64,000 nt of DNA. It comes from Zoroaster sp. YZ-2022. Its lineage: Eukaryota > Echinodermata > Asteroidea > Forcipulatida > Zoroasteridae. Numbering within the stretch: the first letter of the stretch is position 1; each line of letters opens with the position of its first letter. Position numbers and translations under genes: made by a program. Shown piece after piece: positions 1 through 10,250 of the stretch. Location: assembly GCA_029582265.1 (NCBI GenBank), contig CM055822.1, forward strand, positions 40,321,067 through 40,385,066, in the 5' to 3' direction. A model generated the notes under the pieces. The model was not told the origin of the DNA, ran no database searches, and saw only the letters and a program-made list of their open reading frames with translations.

Positions 1-657
1 TCAAGGGGCCGTGATTAAAACCTTGTAAACATAAATTACACAATATAAATAATAAAAAGTATTTTAAAGAGCAACAACAAGAATCGGACATATATATTAT
101 GTATATAAAATGAAAAATTACAAGTAATTTAAGAATGAAAAAGAATACAAAAAGTAACAAATAGGCCTGCTTAAAAGTAAGAGTAAAACAAGTGAGATGA
201 TAAGAATTATAGGCCCTATATAAAAGTAAATTTAAAATGAATGAAACCATACGAAAAAGTAGAAATATACAACAACTTGAAATAAAACGATGTAAAGATT
301 TTTAGAAACAAATAAATTGTGAGATTATAAGGAATATATACAGGGTAAACCTAATAGGTAAAAACACATGAGGCAACGCAGTTTCGTAAAACATTAAACA
401 TTTCTGGCCTTCAGCTTGCATTTGAAGCGGTTAACGCTGTTTGCAGTCTGTATGTCGTGATTCAGCGAATTCCACGTCATGGTGCATTGTATTGACACAT
501 TGTATTGACACATAACATGTACCACGGTTGTTTTATGTCGCTGTTTATCTTTGCTTTATATTATATTGTGTGTACATGGGATCTTCTGGGATCGTCAAAC
601 AGTCGTAACGCAATTATTGTTTTCTATTGGGATTCCGTAGTATATCTGCATGCAGCA
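1..657. other. AT-rich non-coding stretch
   Basis: No coding region, RNA gene or repeat that I recognise. The sequence is very AT-rich with many short A and T runs. A 20-base segment recurs around 482-515 (a short direct repeat of 'ttgtattgacaca'). Confidence 0.5.
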
Positions 658-659
658 TA

Positions 660-2248
660 AGGCCACATAACAAACAATTGTTGAGCGTCCTTTTTTTTTC
701 GGGGGTGGGGGTGGGAGTTTTTTGTTTTGTTTTTTTTAATTGACATGGCAAAATATTAAATAAAAAAATAAAAAAATCATCAGAATCACTATAAAACAGG
801 GGATTTTTGTTTAAAAAAAATGTTTTTACTTGTTTTGTTAAACCCATTAACTCCTAGACTTCAGCAGAGACATTTTCTGCAAAAATTTTCTAAAAACTAA
901 AACGCAGTGTAAGTAACTTAATTGAATACTTGTTCTTGTTTTTGTCAACATAAACAACCTTTCTTCAAACATCTTTTCCAACCTTTAAATTTTGAAACAA
1001 ATATCAGCTGAAAAATCTGGGAGTTGATAAGTTTTAGCAGAAAAAAAGATAAAGAGATACATTGTCATCAAGAAGAGGCACTCATTTTTAATGACAAATT
1101 ATTGCGCAAAATAGGAAGGGACCTAATCCTCAATAAAACATTTTTGGTTCCACGAACAGCCAGTCATCTCAAACATGCATTTACTACATTGTATCAAAGG
1201 GCCACAACTCGTTTTTAAGTTTTCACGAATAGCCACAAACGTCAGATCACGTGACATGCGCGTCCCTTCCTATGGAAAAACACGTTATGTATAAGTAGGT
1301 CAACTCACTTTTAGTTTTCACGAAGAGACGCATCTTTGACTAATTACTATGGCAATTAGCCACTATTTTAAAAAGAATTAGTTAGTCATTGAAGAAGTTA
1401 AACTCTAACAGAATCCTGTAAGGGTTTTAAACTGCAAACCTTTACTTTAGAATTTTATATTTTGCAGTTTCAAACTAAGCACCTGTCATGTTCCGTGTCC
1501 GCAGCAAGTACAAATTTCAAAAAATGAGCCAAGTATTTGTCACATCATAAATTTTACAAACTGCGATACTTTCGTCATGTAAGTTTACTTTTGCCAGCGA
1601 ATACTTTGACAAAAGTACCGCGTGGATCATCGAACAATGGCTCCCCGTCAAACTTGCAAGCGTCTGAAAACTCCACGTAAAAATCGAAAATCGAAACATC
1701 AAGCTCGATATTGCACACAAAACCAATCCCCTTCACCGTCGTGCTGGAGCCTCACGGGCTATTGTTGCGACTACTATTAGGCATTTACTCGGGAAAATCC
1801 ACACGAGCGAGTAGTACGGGGATTAAAAATCATGAATGGTTGACTGGACAGCATGAAAAACATGTGAACTGAAAGCATGAAGTTCTGTGTGCTAGTCTGT
1901 TTCCTGCCCTCGCATAAACTAGTGAATATACTCGAATCAGTGCACACGACGACAGGGGACCAACCACTGCCGGGCATTTTTTTTCGTACCACGCTTTGCA
2001 GCTTGGCTACAGCGAATGTGTGATACGAAAGAAAAACAATCCGCGCCGTGAGATCGAAACCTGTGGGATCGGGTTTTGACGCTTCGGCATAATACAAACT
2101 GTGTGCGCGGCGCAGAATGGAGCCAAATTTGACTGAAAAGATCGTTGAAAATGCCGTTCTATGATTTAAAAAAAAAAAAAAAAAAAGTGTGTCGGGGGGT
2201 TTCGTAGGGTCGGGCGGGGACGATCAACAATTTTGTTTTTATGTGGCC
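660..2248. mobile_element. Non-autonomous TIR element, copy 1 (TA target site)
   Basis: The left end begins AGGCCACATAACAAACAATT. The right end, read on the minus strand, begins GGCCACATAAAAACAAAATT. These are imperfect terminal inverted repeats of about 30 bases, and TA lies at each border (658-659 and 2249-2250). A second copy lies at 33462-39088 and shares the internal sequence along its whole length. No transposase frame is visible, and the short ORFs on both strands look fortuitous. TA duplication is compatible with Tc1/mariner-type mobilisation, but the superfamily is not established. Confidence 0.7.
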
Positions 2249-2457
2249 TAAGCATAAAATGGTCAGTCAAGCGGCGCGTCGTTTCGAGTTGGTTGTAGTG
2301 AATATCTGGGGTACGTTATTGTACAGTATTCTTCAGCAGTAGTTTTTGTATGAATCATTTGTGAGTCTACTGAAGGAGTTATGCTGAAGGACAACACATC
2401 ACTTAGAACACTGTGAAAACTGGTAATTGAAGTAAGTATTTGAAGGTTACTCTCTTC

Positions 2458-2665
2458 ATGTAAAAGAGTAAAAACACTTTTAAAGAGCTACCAGTATATG
2501 GCGGACAAGTCTTTTTTGAGTAAAACCAACTCTGATTCGAGTGAAAAATACAGTAAAAGGCTACCAATTCACTCTTTATACACTACTAATTTTACTCTTT
2601 ATCCATTCCAAAAAAGACTTTTCCGCCATATAGCTCTTTGAAAGAGTGGTTTTCACTCGTTTACA
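2458..2665. repeat. Fold-back (MITE-like) inverted repeat
   Basis: The segment around 2470-2525 (…AGAGCTA…ATGGCGGACAAGTCTTTTTT…) is repeated in inverted orientation around 2595-2650 (…AAAAAAGACTTTTCCGCCATATAGCTCT…). The DNA could fold into a hairpin with arms of about 60-70 bases. No coding capacity. The outer ends carry GTAAAAGAGT/ACTCGTTTAC-like sequence. Probably a small non-autonomous DNA transposon. Confidence 0.6.
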
Positions 2666-2750
2666 TTAAGAGAGTACGTACATAAATCATAATTATGGTC
2701 ACTTGACTGGTAGAATTTATAATTGTGTTGTATATTTCGAGTAGTATGTC

Positions 2751-3330
2751 AGATAGCGGTTCTAGCCCACCTACTTTAAAAAACGATTTTTAGGGGACTT
2801 TCCCTAAATGTAAATAGGGCTTCTGGCTCACTTGGTTTTATTTCAGGAAACGTGTTAAGGCGCTAGGTGAGGTTGAGTAGGGATAGGGGATGATGATAAT
2901 GATGGTGATGATGGTGGGGATATGAGGTTGATGACGATGATGATGGGTGAGGTTGAGTAGGGATAGGGGTTGATGACGATGATGATGGTGGGTGAGGATA
3001 GGGGGTTGATGATTGTGGTTGAGGTTGAGTAGGGATAGGGGTTGACGATGATGTTATGAGAGGTTGAGTACGGATTGAGGGGTGTGGCTGTGGTTGATAA
3101 TTGTTAGATAGCGGTTCTAGCCCACCTACTTTAAAAAACGATTTTTAGGGGACTTTCCCTAAATGTAAATAGGGTTTCTGGCTCACTTGGTTTTCATTTC
3201 AGGAAACGTGTTAAGGCGCTAGGTGAGGTTGAGTAGGGATAGGGGTTGATGGTGGGTGAGGTTGAGGGGTTGATGATGATGATGTTACGAGAGGTTGAGT
3301 ACGGATAGGGGTTGATGATTGTGGTTGAGA
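2751..3330. repeat. Duplicated terminus and GAT/GGTTGAG minisatellite, left arm
   Basis: The end sequence starting AGATAGCGGTTCTAGCCC occurs twice in the same orientation, at 2751 and at about 3105, roughly 355 bases apart. Both copies run through the conserved stretch ending near AGGAAACGTGTTAAGGCGCT. Between and after them are irregular repeats of GGTTGAGTAGGGATAGGGG interspersed with GATGATGATG. The right arm carries the mirror arrangement (about 16400-16995). Confidence 0.75.
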
Positions 3331-3479
3331 GAATTATAGTGGGTGCGTAGAAGTAGGAGGATGTTTAGGGAAGTTACCTTTTAGATGATGTTGTCGTGTT
3401 AAGAGTATTGAAGCTGTTAAGAATGTTGTGGGTAATAGAATTAAAAAATGTAATACAAAAAAAGGGATAAATTGATTTA

Positions 3480-3808
3480 ACATTTTGTTACGCAACTGAA
3501 AGAGTATGTTGAGGTAAATAATATAACGGTAGTACGAGCATCCAGCAAGAATGGTAAAGTGAATAAAAAAGATTATTTATTTAGTATTAAAAAACATTTA
3601 AACGCTTTACCGGCTGAAAGAGATATTCACTTGCGAATGGCTTTTAGTAGGTAAAACAGACAAGTGTTTAAAAGCTAGCGTGTGTGGTGATGATTTTTGC
3701 GGGTTGCATAAAAGTCGTATAAAGGCGGAAATCAATTCCTCTCGCGTGTATGAAATGTGGTATGGGTACAAAAACAAAGCACAAATATGTTCAAGATGTA
3801 AAGGTTAA
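3480..3808 (+). pseudogene. Small zinc-binding protein, left-arm copy
   Basis: Open segments in shifting frames encode a short basic protein just upstream of PolB. The first part includes YVEVNNITVVRASSKNGKVN and an FSIKKHLNALPAERD-like helix. The second, around 3655-3808, holds a Cys/His cluster (KCLK..VCGDDFCGLHK) and a C-terminal CSRC pair before the TAA at 3806-3808. The frames shift near 3650 and again near 3740, and the start codon region present in the right arm is missing here. The better copy is at 15878-16231. Position, orientation and conservation in both arms suggest a real element gene. Its function is unknown; a nucleic-acid-binding zinc protein is an inference. Confidence 0.5.
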
Positions 3809-3913
3809 ATTTTGTTTTACTATTTTATGACTTATAAAATTGAGAAATTGATTTAACATTTTATAACTTATAAAAGTGATAAATTAATTTAATATTATCT
3901 AGTACTATAATAA

Positions 3914-6900
3914 ATGGAAGAAAGAAAATATTTATCGAAATGGACATTGCCAGAATTGAAAGAATTTGCTCGAGAACACATTGGTCGAATAATTATTATG
4001 CAAAACAGCAAGGTAAAAGTTGATAAACGCAGTTATTACAACGCGGTAAAAAATATAAAACGGCAAAAACAAAAGCCATTATATAAATAAATTTAGTTGA
4101 ATTGAGAGAGCGTATAGCGGTTGAAAATATAAATCTACCAGAACGCGGCGCGGGGAAAGTGGGAGGTTGTTAAAAAAAGACTACATCGGCGCTATTAAAA
4201 GGTTTCACAACCGAGAAGAAGCGTTGAGATTTAAACCTCCGATCGATGGTGGAAGATATTTACGCGAACGAAGAATGGTAGTTCCGCTGAATCACAGCAA
4301 AGAAAAAAGATTTAAATATTTTTTGGGAAGCGGTAAAACCAAAGATAATTGCCAAGTTGGGTATAGACTTACGAGAATTTAAAGCGTACAAGTTTATGAT
4401 ATTTATACGCGTTAAATTACGTAAAGAAAAACTAAACGGCACGATCGATTTTACCGAACCAAATTTTCATAATAATAAGCAAATTGTTTTATTAAATTTA
4501 GACGATATCGAAAATATACTCGATACCGTTTTTTCGCAAATTGTAGAGGCTTTAGAAAAATGGACTCAAAAGGGCAGCGAATGGGAGGTAGACCGTATCG
4601 TAGATATGAATATCACCGCCGCGAGATATCAACCTTTGAAAGGCGGTAGTTATATCGAGCTATGCGGCTACATAATAGATAAAAAAGCGTGCATTAACGT
4701 AAAAAACAAAGACGATGATTGTTTAAGGTGGATGATTCGTTGTTATAATAAACATAAGGAAAAATCGATAGAATTAAATATTCCAATTGAAAAAGTAAAA
4801 ATAAAACATTCAGATAGAATGTCAAAATACTCAGTAGAGGACGGTTTAAATTTTAATAATATCGACACACCCACACCGATTAATCAAATTAAGCGAGTGG
4901 AGAAACAAAACGATATAGCCATAAACGTTTTTGGTTGCGAGTCAAAATCGATACTAGTTTACAAATTCAGCGATCAACCCGCGAGACTAGAACGTATAAA
5001 TATATTATTAATTCACGAGGAAGAAAAAGAAGGAACTAGATCTCACTACGTTTGGATTAAAGATGTGAATACATTACTTTACGATCAAACGAAATACGAG
5101 CATCGTAAACATTTTTGTTTGAGATGTTTGCGGGTTTTCAACAGAAGCGTATCTCGAAAATCACATAAAATGTGCGAGGGAATAAACGACAGACAGACAA
5201 AGATCGTGATGCCACAAAAGGTAAAAACGATAAGGTTAAATTATAAATGTTCATAAAAAGATGAAAGTTCCTTTCGTAATATACGCCGACTTTGAAAGTA
5301 TTATTAAAAGGTTGACGATGTTAACTCTACTAATACTACGAAACTACAATAACACGTTGTTTGTGGTTATTCGTACGTCGTCGTTCGTTGCGACGGTGAA
5401 ACTAGCGATGTTGTCGTTTACAGAGGAGAAGATGCGGCTAAACATTTTAAAATGAATTAGAAAAGAAGAAGAAAACATCAACGAGATATTTAAAATCCTC
5501 AAAATTAATAATGACTAAAGAAGATGTAGAAGATTTTAAAAACGCTAAACAGTGTTGGCTATGTGAAAAGAAATTTTTTGAAAGTGATGACGCCAAGTTT
5601 GCAAAAGTACGCGATCATTGTCACATTACTGGAAAGTATAGAGGCGCTGCGCACAATAATTGTAATTTAAAACTGAGTTTAAAACCGAGTAAAACTTTTA
5701 TTCCGGTCGTATTTCATAATTTGCGAGGCTACGACTCTCATCTCGTCAAACGACGGGAAATCTAACGTGCATTCCAAACAATATCGAAAAGTATATTTCT
5801 TTTTCAATCGGGCAACTACGATTTATCGACAGCGCTCAATTTTTATTGGCGTCGTTGGATAAACTCGTAAAATCAAACAATTCTTTTCCGATTACAATAA
5901 AACTCGAACCCGATTTAGAAAAATTTAATCTCGTTAAAAGCAAGGGTATTTATCCTTACGAATACATGGATAGTTTTAAACGATTTGAAGAAAAACAACT
6001 TCCTTCGATAGAATCTTTTTATAGTAGTTTAAACGACCAACGCATTACTAAAGAACAATACGAGCACGCAAAAAACGTTTATAGCGAGTTTGATTGTAAA
6101 AATTTAGGAGATTATCACGATTTGTACGTGCGTACCGATACTTGTTTATTGGCGGACGTATTTGAAAATTTTCGTAATACTTGCATGAAACAATACGATT
6201 TAGATCCCGCTAATTATTATACGAGTCCGGGTCTAAGTTGGGACGCTTTGTTAAAACATTCTAAACAAACTTTGATTTGTTTACGGACGTTGACATGCAT
6301 TTGTTTATAGAAAAAGAAGGAGGAGGAGGGAACGTGCATGGCGAGTAAACGATACGCTAAAGCAAACAATGTACATTTAGACGATTACGATTCATCGAGA
6401 CCATCGAGTTACATTATGTATTTAGACGCTAATAATTTATACGGATACGCGATGAGTCAACCTTTACCAACGGGTAATTTTAAATGGATGACTAGTAAAC
6501 AAATTGACAAACTCGAGAGCGAAGGATTAAAAGTAAAAAGGATGTATTTTAGAAGTTGATTTAGAATACCCTAATACATTACACAATTCTCACAACGCGT
6601 TTCCACTCGCGCCAGAGTCGTTGATAGTGCCGAAAGAATGGATGTCACCGTATCAGCTCGAGTTATTAAAAGACAAACCCGCTCCAAACGTCGTAAAATT
6701 ACTCAAAAAAACTACGTGCTCCATTATCGTAATTTGCGATTGTATTTACAACTCAGTATGAAACTAACTAAAATTCATCGCGTTTTAGAATTTGATGAAT
6801 CGTGTTGGATGAAATCGTACATCGATAAAACACTCAACTCAGAAAACTCGCGACGAGTGATTTTGAAAAAGATTTGTACAAACTCATGAACAATTCAGTT

Positions 6901-7662
6901 TTGGAAAGACGATGGAAAATGTACGAAAACGCGTCAACGTAAATTTGAAGCGGTTAAACGATGAAAAAAGCGGAAAATCAAATTCGCGCGCTCATCTCGA
7001 AAACCAAATTTTGCCGAGGCGAGGATTTTCGATAACGATCTAGTAGGCGATTCACATGCACAAAACAAAACTCGTTCTCAACCGCCCGGTATACGTAGGA
7101 ATGAGCGTACTGATTTATCTAAACACTTAATGTATGATTTTTATTACAATCGATTAAAGAAGAAATACAACGACGAGTGTGACTTGGTATACACGGATAC
7201 GGATAGTTTGTTACTCAGATTCAAACTCAAGATGTATATAAAGATTTATTAAAGACAAAGATTTATACGATTTTAGTAATTATAATAAACAACATTTTCT
7301 ATTTTCTGAAGAAAATAAAAGTGATCGGTAAAATGAAAGACGAGACTGCGGGAACTTGCATCTCTGAAATTGTATGTTTAAGACCAAAAATGTATTCGAT
7401 ACTTTTTATCGAATGAAAAAGAAATAAGAAAAGCTAAAATGAGTTAAAAACAAGTTTTAGAACAAGATATTAAACACTCACGATATAAACAAGTTTTATC
7501 TCAAAATGTTACGCTACACCACCCTATGAGTTTTATTAGGCATGAAAACATAGATTATATACAACGCGAGTAGATAAAATATCGCTATCTCCTTTAGACA
7601 CAAAGAGATATATTTTAGAAAACGGAATACATACTCACGCTTACGGTTATTATAAATGTTGA
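3914..7662 (+). pseudogene. Protein-primed family-B DNA polymerase (Polinton-type), left-arm copy
   Basis: Reads from ATG 3914 (MEERKYLSKWTLPELKEFAR, a SAP/Rho-N-like N-terminal helix pair) to TGA 7660-7662 (…YILENGIHTHAYGYYKC). Segments in order: a CLRC...H finger-like motif near 5120-5165; exonuclease motif I FVIYADFESI (about 5273); a Cys/His cluster CWLCEKK...RDHCHITGKY...NNCN (5550-5670), like the EndoVII-type insert of animal Polinton polymerases; exonuclease motif II FHNLRGYDSHL (about 5718); motif A YIMYLDANNLYGYAM (about 6411); motif B KLMNNSVFGKTMENV (about 6880); and motif C YTDTDSLL (about 7189). Length, about 1,250 codons, fits the family. The frame is broken repeatedly by 1-base indels and by a 16-base deletion near 5747. 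Such polymerases copy linear DNA using a terminal protein as primer. The family call is secure; activity of this copy is doubtful. Confidence 0.88.
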
Positions 7663-7663
7663 G

Positions 7664-8565
7664 CTATACAACTTGATGAGATGTATTTTCCATGTGCGGT
7701 GGTACAAACTATTAAGCTGTATAGCTTTACTAAATCATAACCTTTTTTAACTCTACCAAAAGCGTAAGATTTATATACTAAATATCTAAACTAACGGGGT
7801 TCTTCTTAACGCTCAGCGAGGCTGGATTTTTGTTCAACGACTAGTTATTTAACGCTTTTAAACATTCTCTAGAAATTAGTTAATCTTTCGTTTTAAGTTT
7901 TATTAAACCACCCTTTCGCTCTAGCCTTAGCGACTAACGCCGGAGCTTGCGAATACGTTGACGGCCAACATAAATTCTTTTCGAGGATAAACTTTTTAAT
8001 GCGTGACTGGCTTGAGTAGCGCGTTTGTGCGTTTTTTAAACTATTTGCCGGGTTACAACAGGGAACTTGAGTTGATTTTTTGCGCGATTCTCGTCAGCTT
8101 AGCGATTAAAGCTAGCGGGTTTACGAATGCGTACTAACGCTCAATGTCTTTACAAAACTTTGCTAAGAGGTAGATGTTATAGTAATATATAAACTAACGG
8201 GCGGTGGGTTGAACCAAATTTTAAATAATACAAAATAGAATGATGTTGCGCTTTTTCAACTTGTCAAATTATAGCCCTAGCGGCTAACGCTAGTCTAACG
8301 TTAGTAAATCAAAGATTATCTAGCTTTAGCCGGTGAATTTTACCGCTTCTCAAAACTATCGAGTTGTATAATACAACAGCTTTACTAAACACACCTTTTT
8401 TAGCTTCACCAAAAGCGTATAAACCAACGAGTCTAATGGGGTAATTACGCTAACTGGTGAGGCTAAACTCATTCGACAAGAGATAATTTAATAGTAGAGT
8501 TGTTTTATTTTAGCGGTGGTGGTTAACGGTACATCTTTTTAATCATTTGCTGTACAACAGGGGGA
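7664..8565. repeat. Non-coding direct repeats inside the left arm
   Basis: Downstream of PolB, two diverged direct repeats about 690 bases apart begin near 7664 and 8354. Both contain GCTTTACTAAA...CCTTTTTTA..TCTACCAAAAGCGTA and then a TCTAAACTAACGGGGT-like block. The motif TAGCGACTAACGC (variants GCGATTAAAGC, GCGGCTAACGC) recurs every 200-300 bases. There is no open frame of any length. The mirror lies at 10262-11125. The block could be an origin, a transcript terminator region or the remains of genes; the sequence does not say which. Confidence 0.6.
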
Positions 8566-8689
8566 AATTTTAGTTTTTAACTAATTTATAATCGCGCTTA
8601 GACCTTTGTAGTTGGTATAATAGACGTATGTGAGGTTTTGCTCAAATCTTTAGGTTTTGCAATCACTCGACTGTCAACCTTATAGTCTT

Positions 8690-9560
8690 AGTGACTAAAG
8701 CTAGCTTGTTTGCGACTAATGTTCAATGTGTGTTTACGAAAGCTTGTTTACGACTAACGCTCAATGTGTTTACGAAAGCTTGTTTGTGATTAATGCTCAA
8801 TGTAGTGAGTAACCTGTTAGTAACCTGTGAGTAACCTGTTAACAACCTGAGAGTAACCTCTGAGTAACCTGTTAACAACCTGTGAGTAACCTGTTAACAA
8901 CATGTGAGTAACCTGTGAGTAACCTGTGAGTAACCTGTGAGTAACCTGTTAACAACCTGTAAGTAACCTGTGAGTAACCTGAGAGTAACCTATGGGTAAT
9001 TGCTCTCTACCTATGGGTAATTGCTTAACAACTTGTGAGTAACATGTTAACAACCTGTGAGATAACCTGAGAGTAACCTATGGGTAATTGCTCTCTACCT
9101 ATGGGTAATTGCTTAACGACTTGTGGGTAATTGCTAACGACCTATGGACAATTGCTCAACGACCTGTGAGTAACCTATGGGTAATTGCTCAACGACCTGT
9201 GAGTAACCTATGGGTAATTGCTCAACGACCTGTGAGTAACCTATGGGTAATTGCTCAACGACCTGTGAGTAACCTATGGGTAATTGCTCACGACCCTATG
9301 GGTAACCTGTGAGGTAACCTATGGGTGGTGCTCACGACCTATGGGTAATTGATGGGTAATTGCTAACGACCTGTGAGTAACCTATGGGTAATTGCTCACG
9401 ACCTATGGGTAATTGCTCACGACCTATGGGCAACGACCTGTGAGTAACCTATGGGTAACCTATGGGTAATTGCTAACGACCTATGGGCAACCTATGAGCA
9501 ACATATGAGCAACCTATGAGCAATTACTAAACAACCCATGAGCAATTGCTAACAACCTAA
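8690..9560. repeat. Spacer minisatellite 1 (33-bp unit)
   Basis: At first the array alternates GTAACCTGTGAGTAACCTGTTAACAACC-like units. From about 9100 it settles into a unit of 33 bases, GTAATTGCTCAACGACCTGTGAGTAACCTATGG, which loses its order again near 9330. Because 33 is a multiple of three, an 11-residue repeat (NLWVIAQRPVS) stays open at 9109-9312; I regard that as a consequence of the period, not a gene. At 8690-8800 there are three further CGACTAACGCTCAATG-type units related to the arm motif. Confidence 0.85.
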
Positions 9561-9965
9561 CAAGTAACGCTATTTGTATAGAATAGGCATTTAAATGCTC
9601 GACAAATAACTTTACTGTCCTTGTTTGATGGGGCTTTCATCGCTATATTATTGTTGTTCAGTTGCGCAACGGTTTTTATTTCAAAAATGTGTCTCAGTTG
9701 TTGTTATCATCTTTACTATATATCTAGATAATATTTTTATATTTTTCAAATGCGAGTAAACGATAGAAAGTATATTTTTTAGTCTTAAACTTGTAATAGA
9801 AAATTTAGTATTTAAATTTTTCCTAGTTCAGCATATCTAATTTTAAATAAACTCTTTTTGAAAAACCAAAATGAGCTTTATTTGTTACAAAACTGAGAGC
9901 ACTATAACCCGAAAGGATATTTACAATGATCTAACCCTCCTATGTACAGTGCAGTTGCCATAGGT
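9561..9965. other. Spacer unique region
   Basis: This 400-base AT-rich part of the palindrome centre lies between the two minisatellites. No frame, RNA motif or similarity was recognised. Confidence 0.5.
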
Positions 9966-10250
9966 GTGTCAGACCTTTCAAAACCTTTCAAGTTTGCTGT
10001 ACTGAAGGGTTTTGAAAGGTGAAACTGTCTGACAAAAGGGACCTATGAAAGGTTTTGAAAGGTGAAACAACTCTCTGAACAAACTGGTGTTGAAATGTTT
10101 CAATACCTTTCAAAGGGTTTTGAAAGGTGTGGTTGTTCAGTAGCAACAAATTCTGGAGGGTTTTAAAGGGTTCATACATTATAGATAGCCATTTGGCCAG
10201 TAAGCAGATTTTGAAAGGTTTTGAAAGGTCAAACCATAGGAGGGTAGGTG
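9966..10250. repeat. Spacer minisatellite 2 (GGTTTTGAAAGGT)
   Basis: A block of GGTTTTGAAAGGTGAAAC-like units of variable spacing. It occurs in both orientations at first (CCTTTCAAAACCTTTCAAG near 9976, then GGTTTTGAAAGGT at about 10007, 10051, 10117 and 10211), so it can fold back on itself. It marks the right side of the palindrome centre and has no counterpart on the left side. Confidence 0.8.

Larger units (their letters stand above)
2740..8565 (+). repeat. Left arm of the giant inverted repeat
   Basis: This arm reads, from the terminus inward: a duplicated end sequence with a GGTTGAGTAGGGATAGGGG-type minisatellite, a small zinc-binding ORF, the PolB gene, and roughly 900 bases of non-coding direct repeats. 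The same order reappears in reverse complement from 17004 down to about 10262. Matching continues up to ...ATTTGCTGTACAACAGGG at about 8565, after which the arms stop resembling each other. Confidence 0.85.

Noticed and set aside
9109..9312. A 67-codon frame with an 11-residue repeat in the palindrome spacer
   Set aside because: The 33-bp minisatellite period is divisible by three and keeps the frame open. The array drifts out of order on both sides and there is no start or end context.
8690..9560. CRISPR-like array in the palindrome spacer
   Set aside because: The units are contiguous and variable, without unique spacers between conserved repeats, and the genome is eukaryotic.
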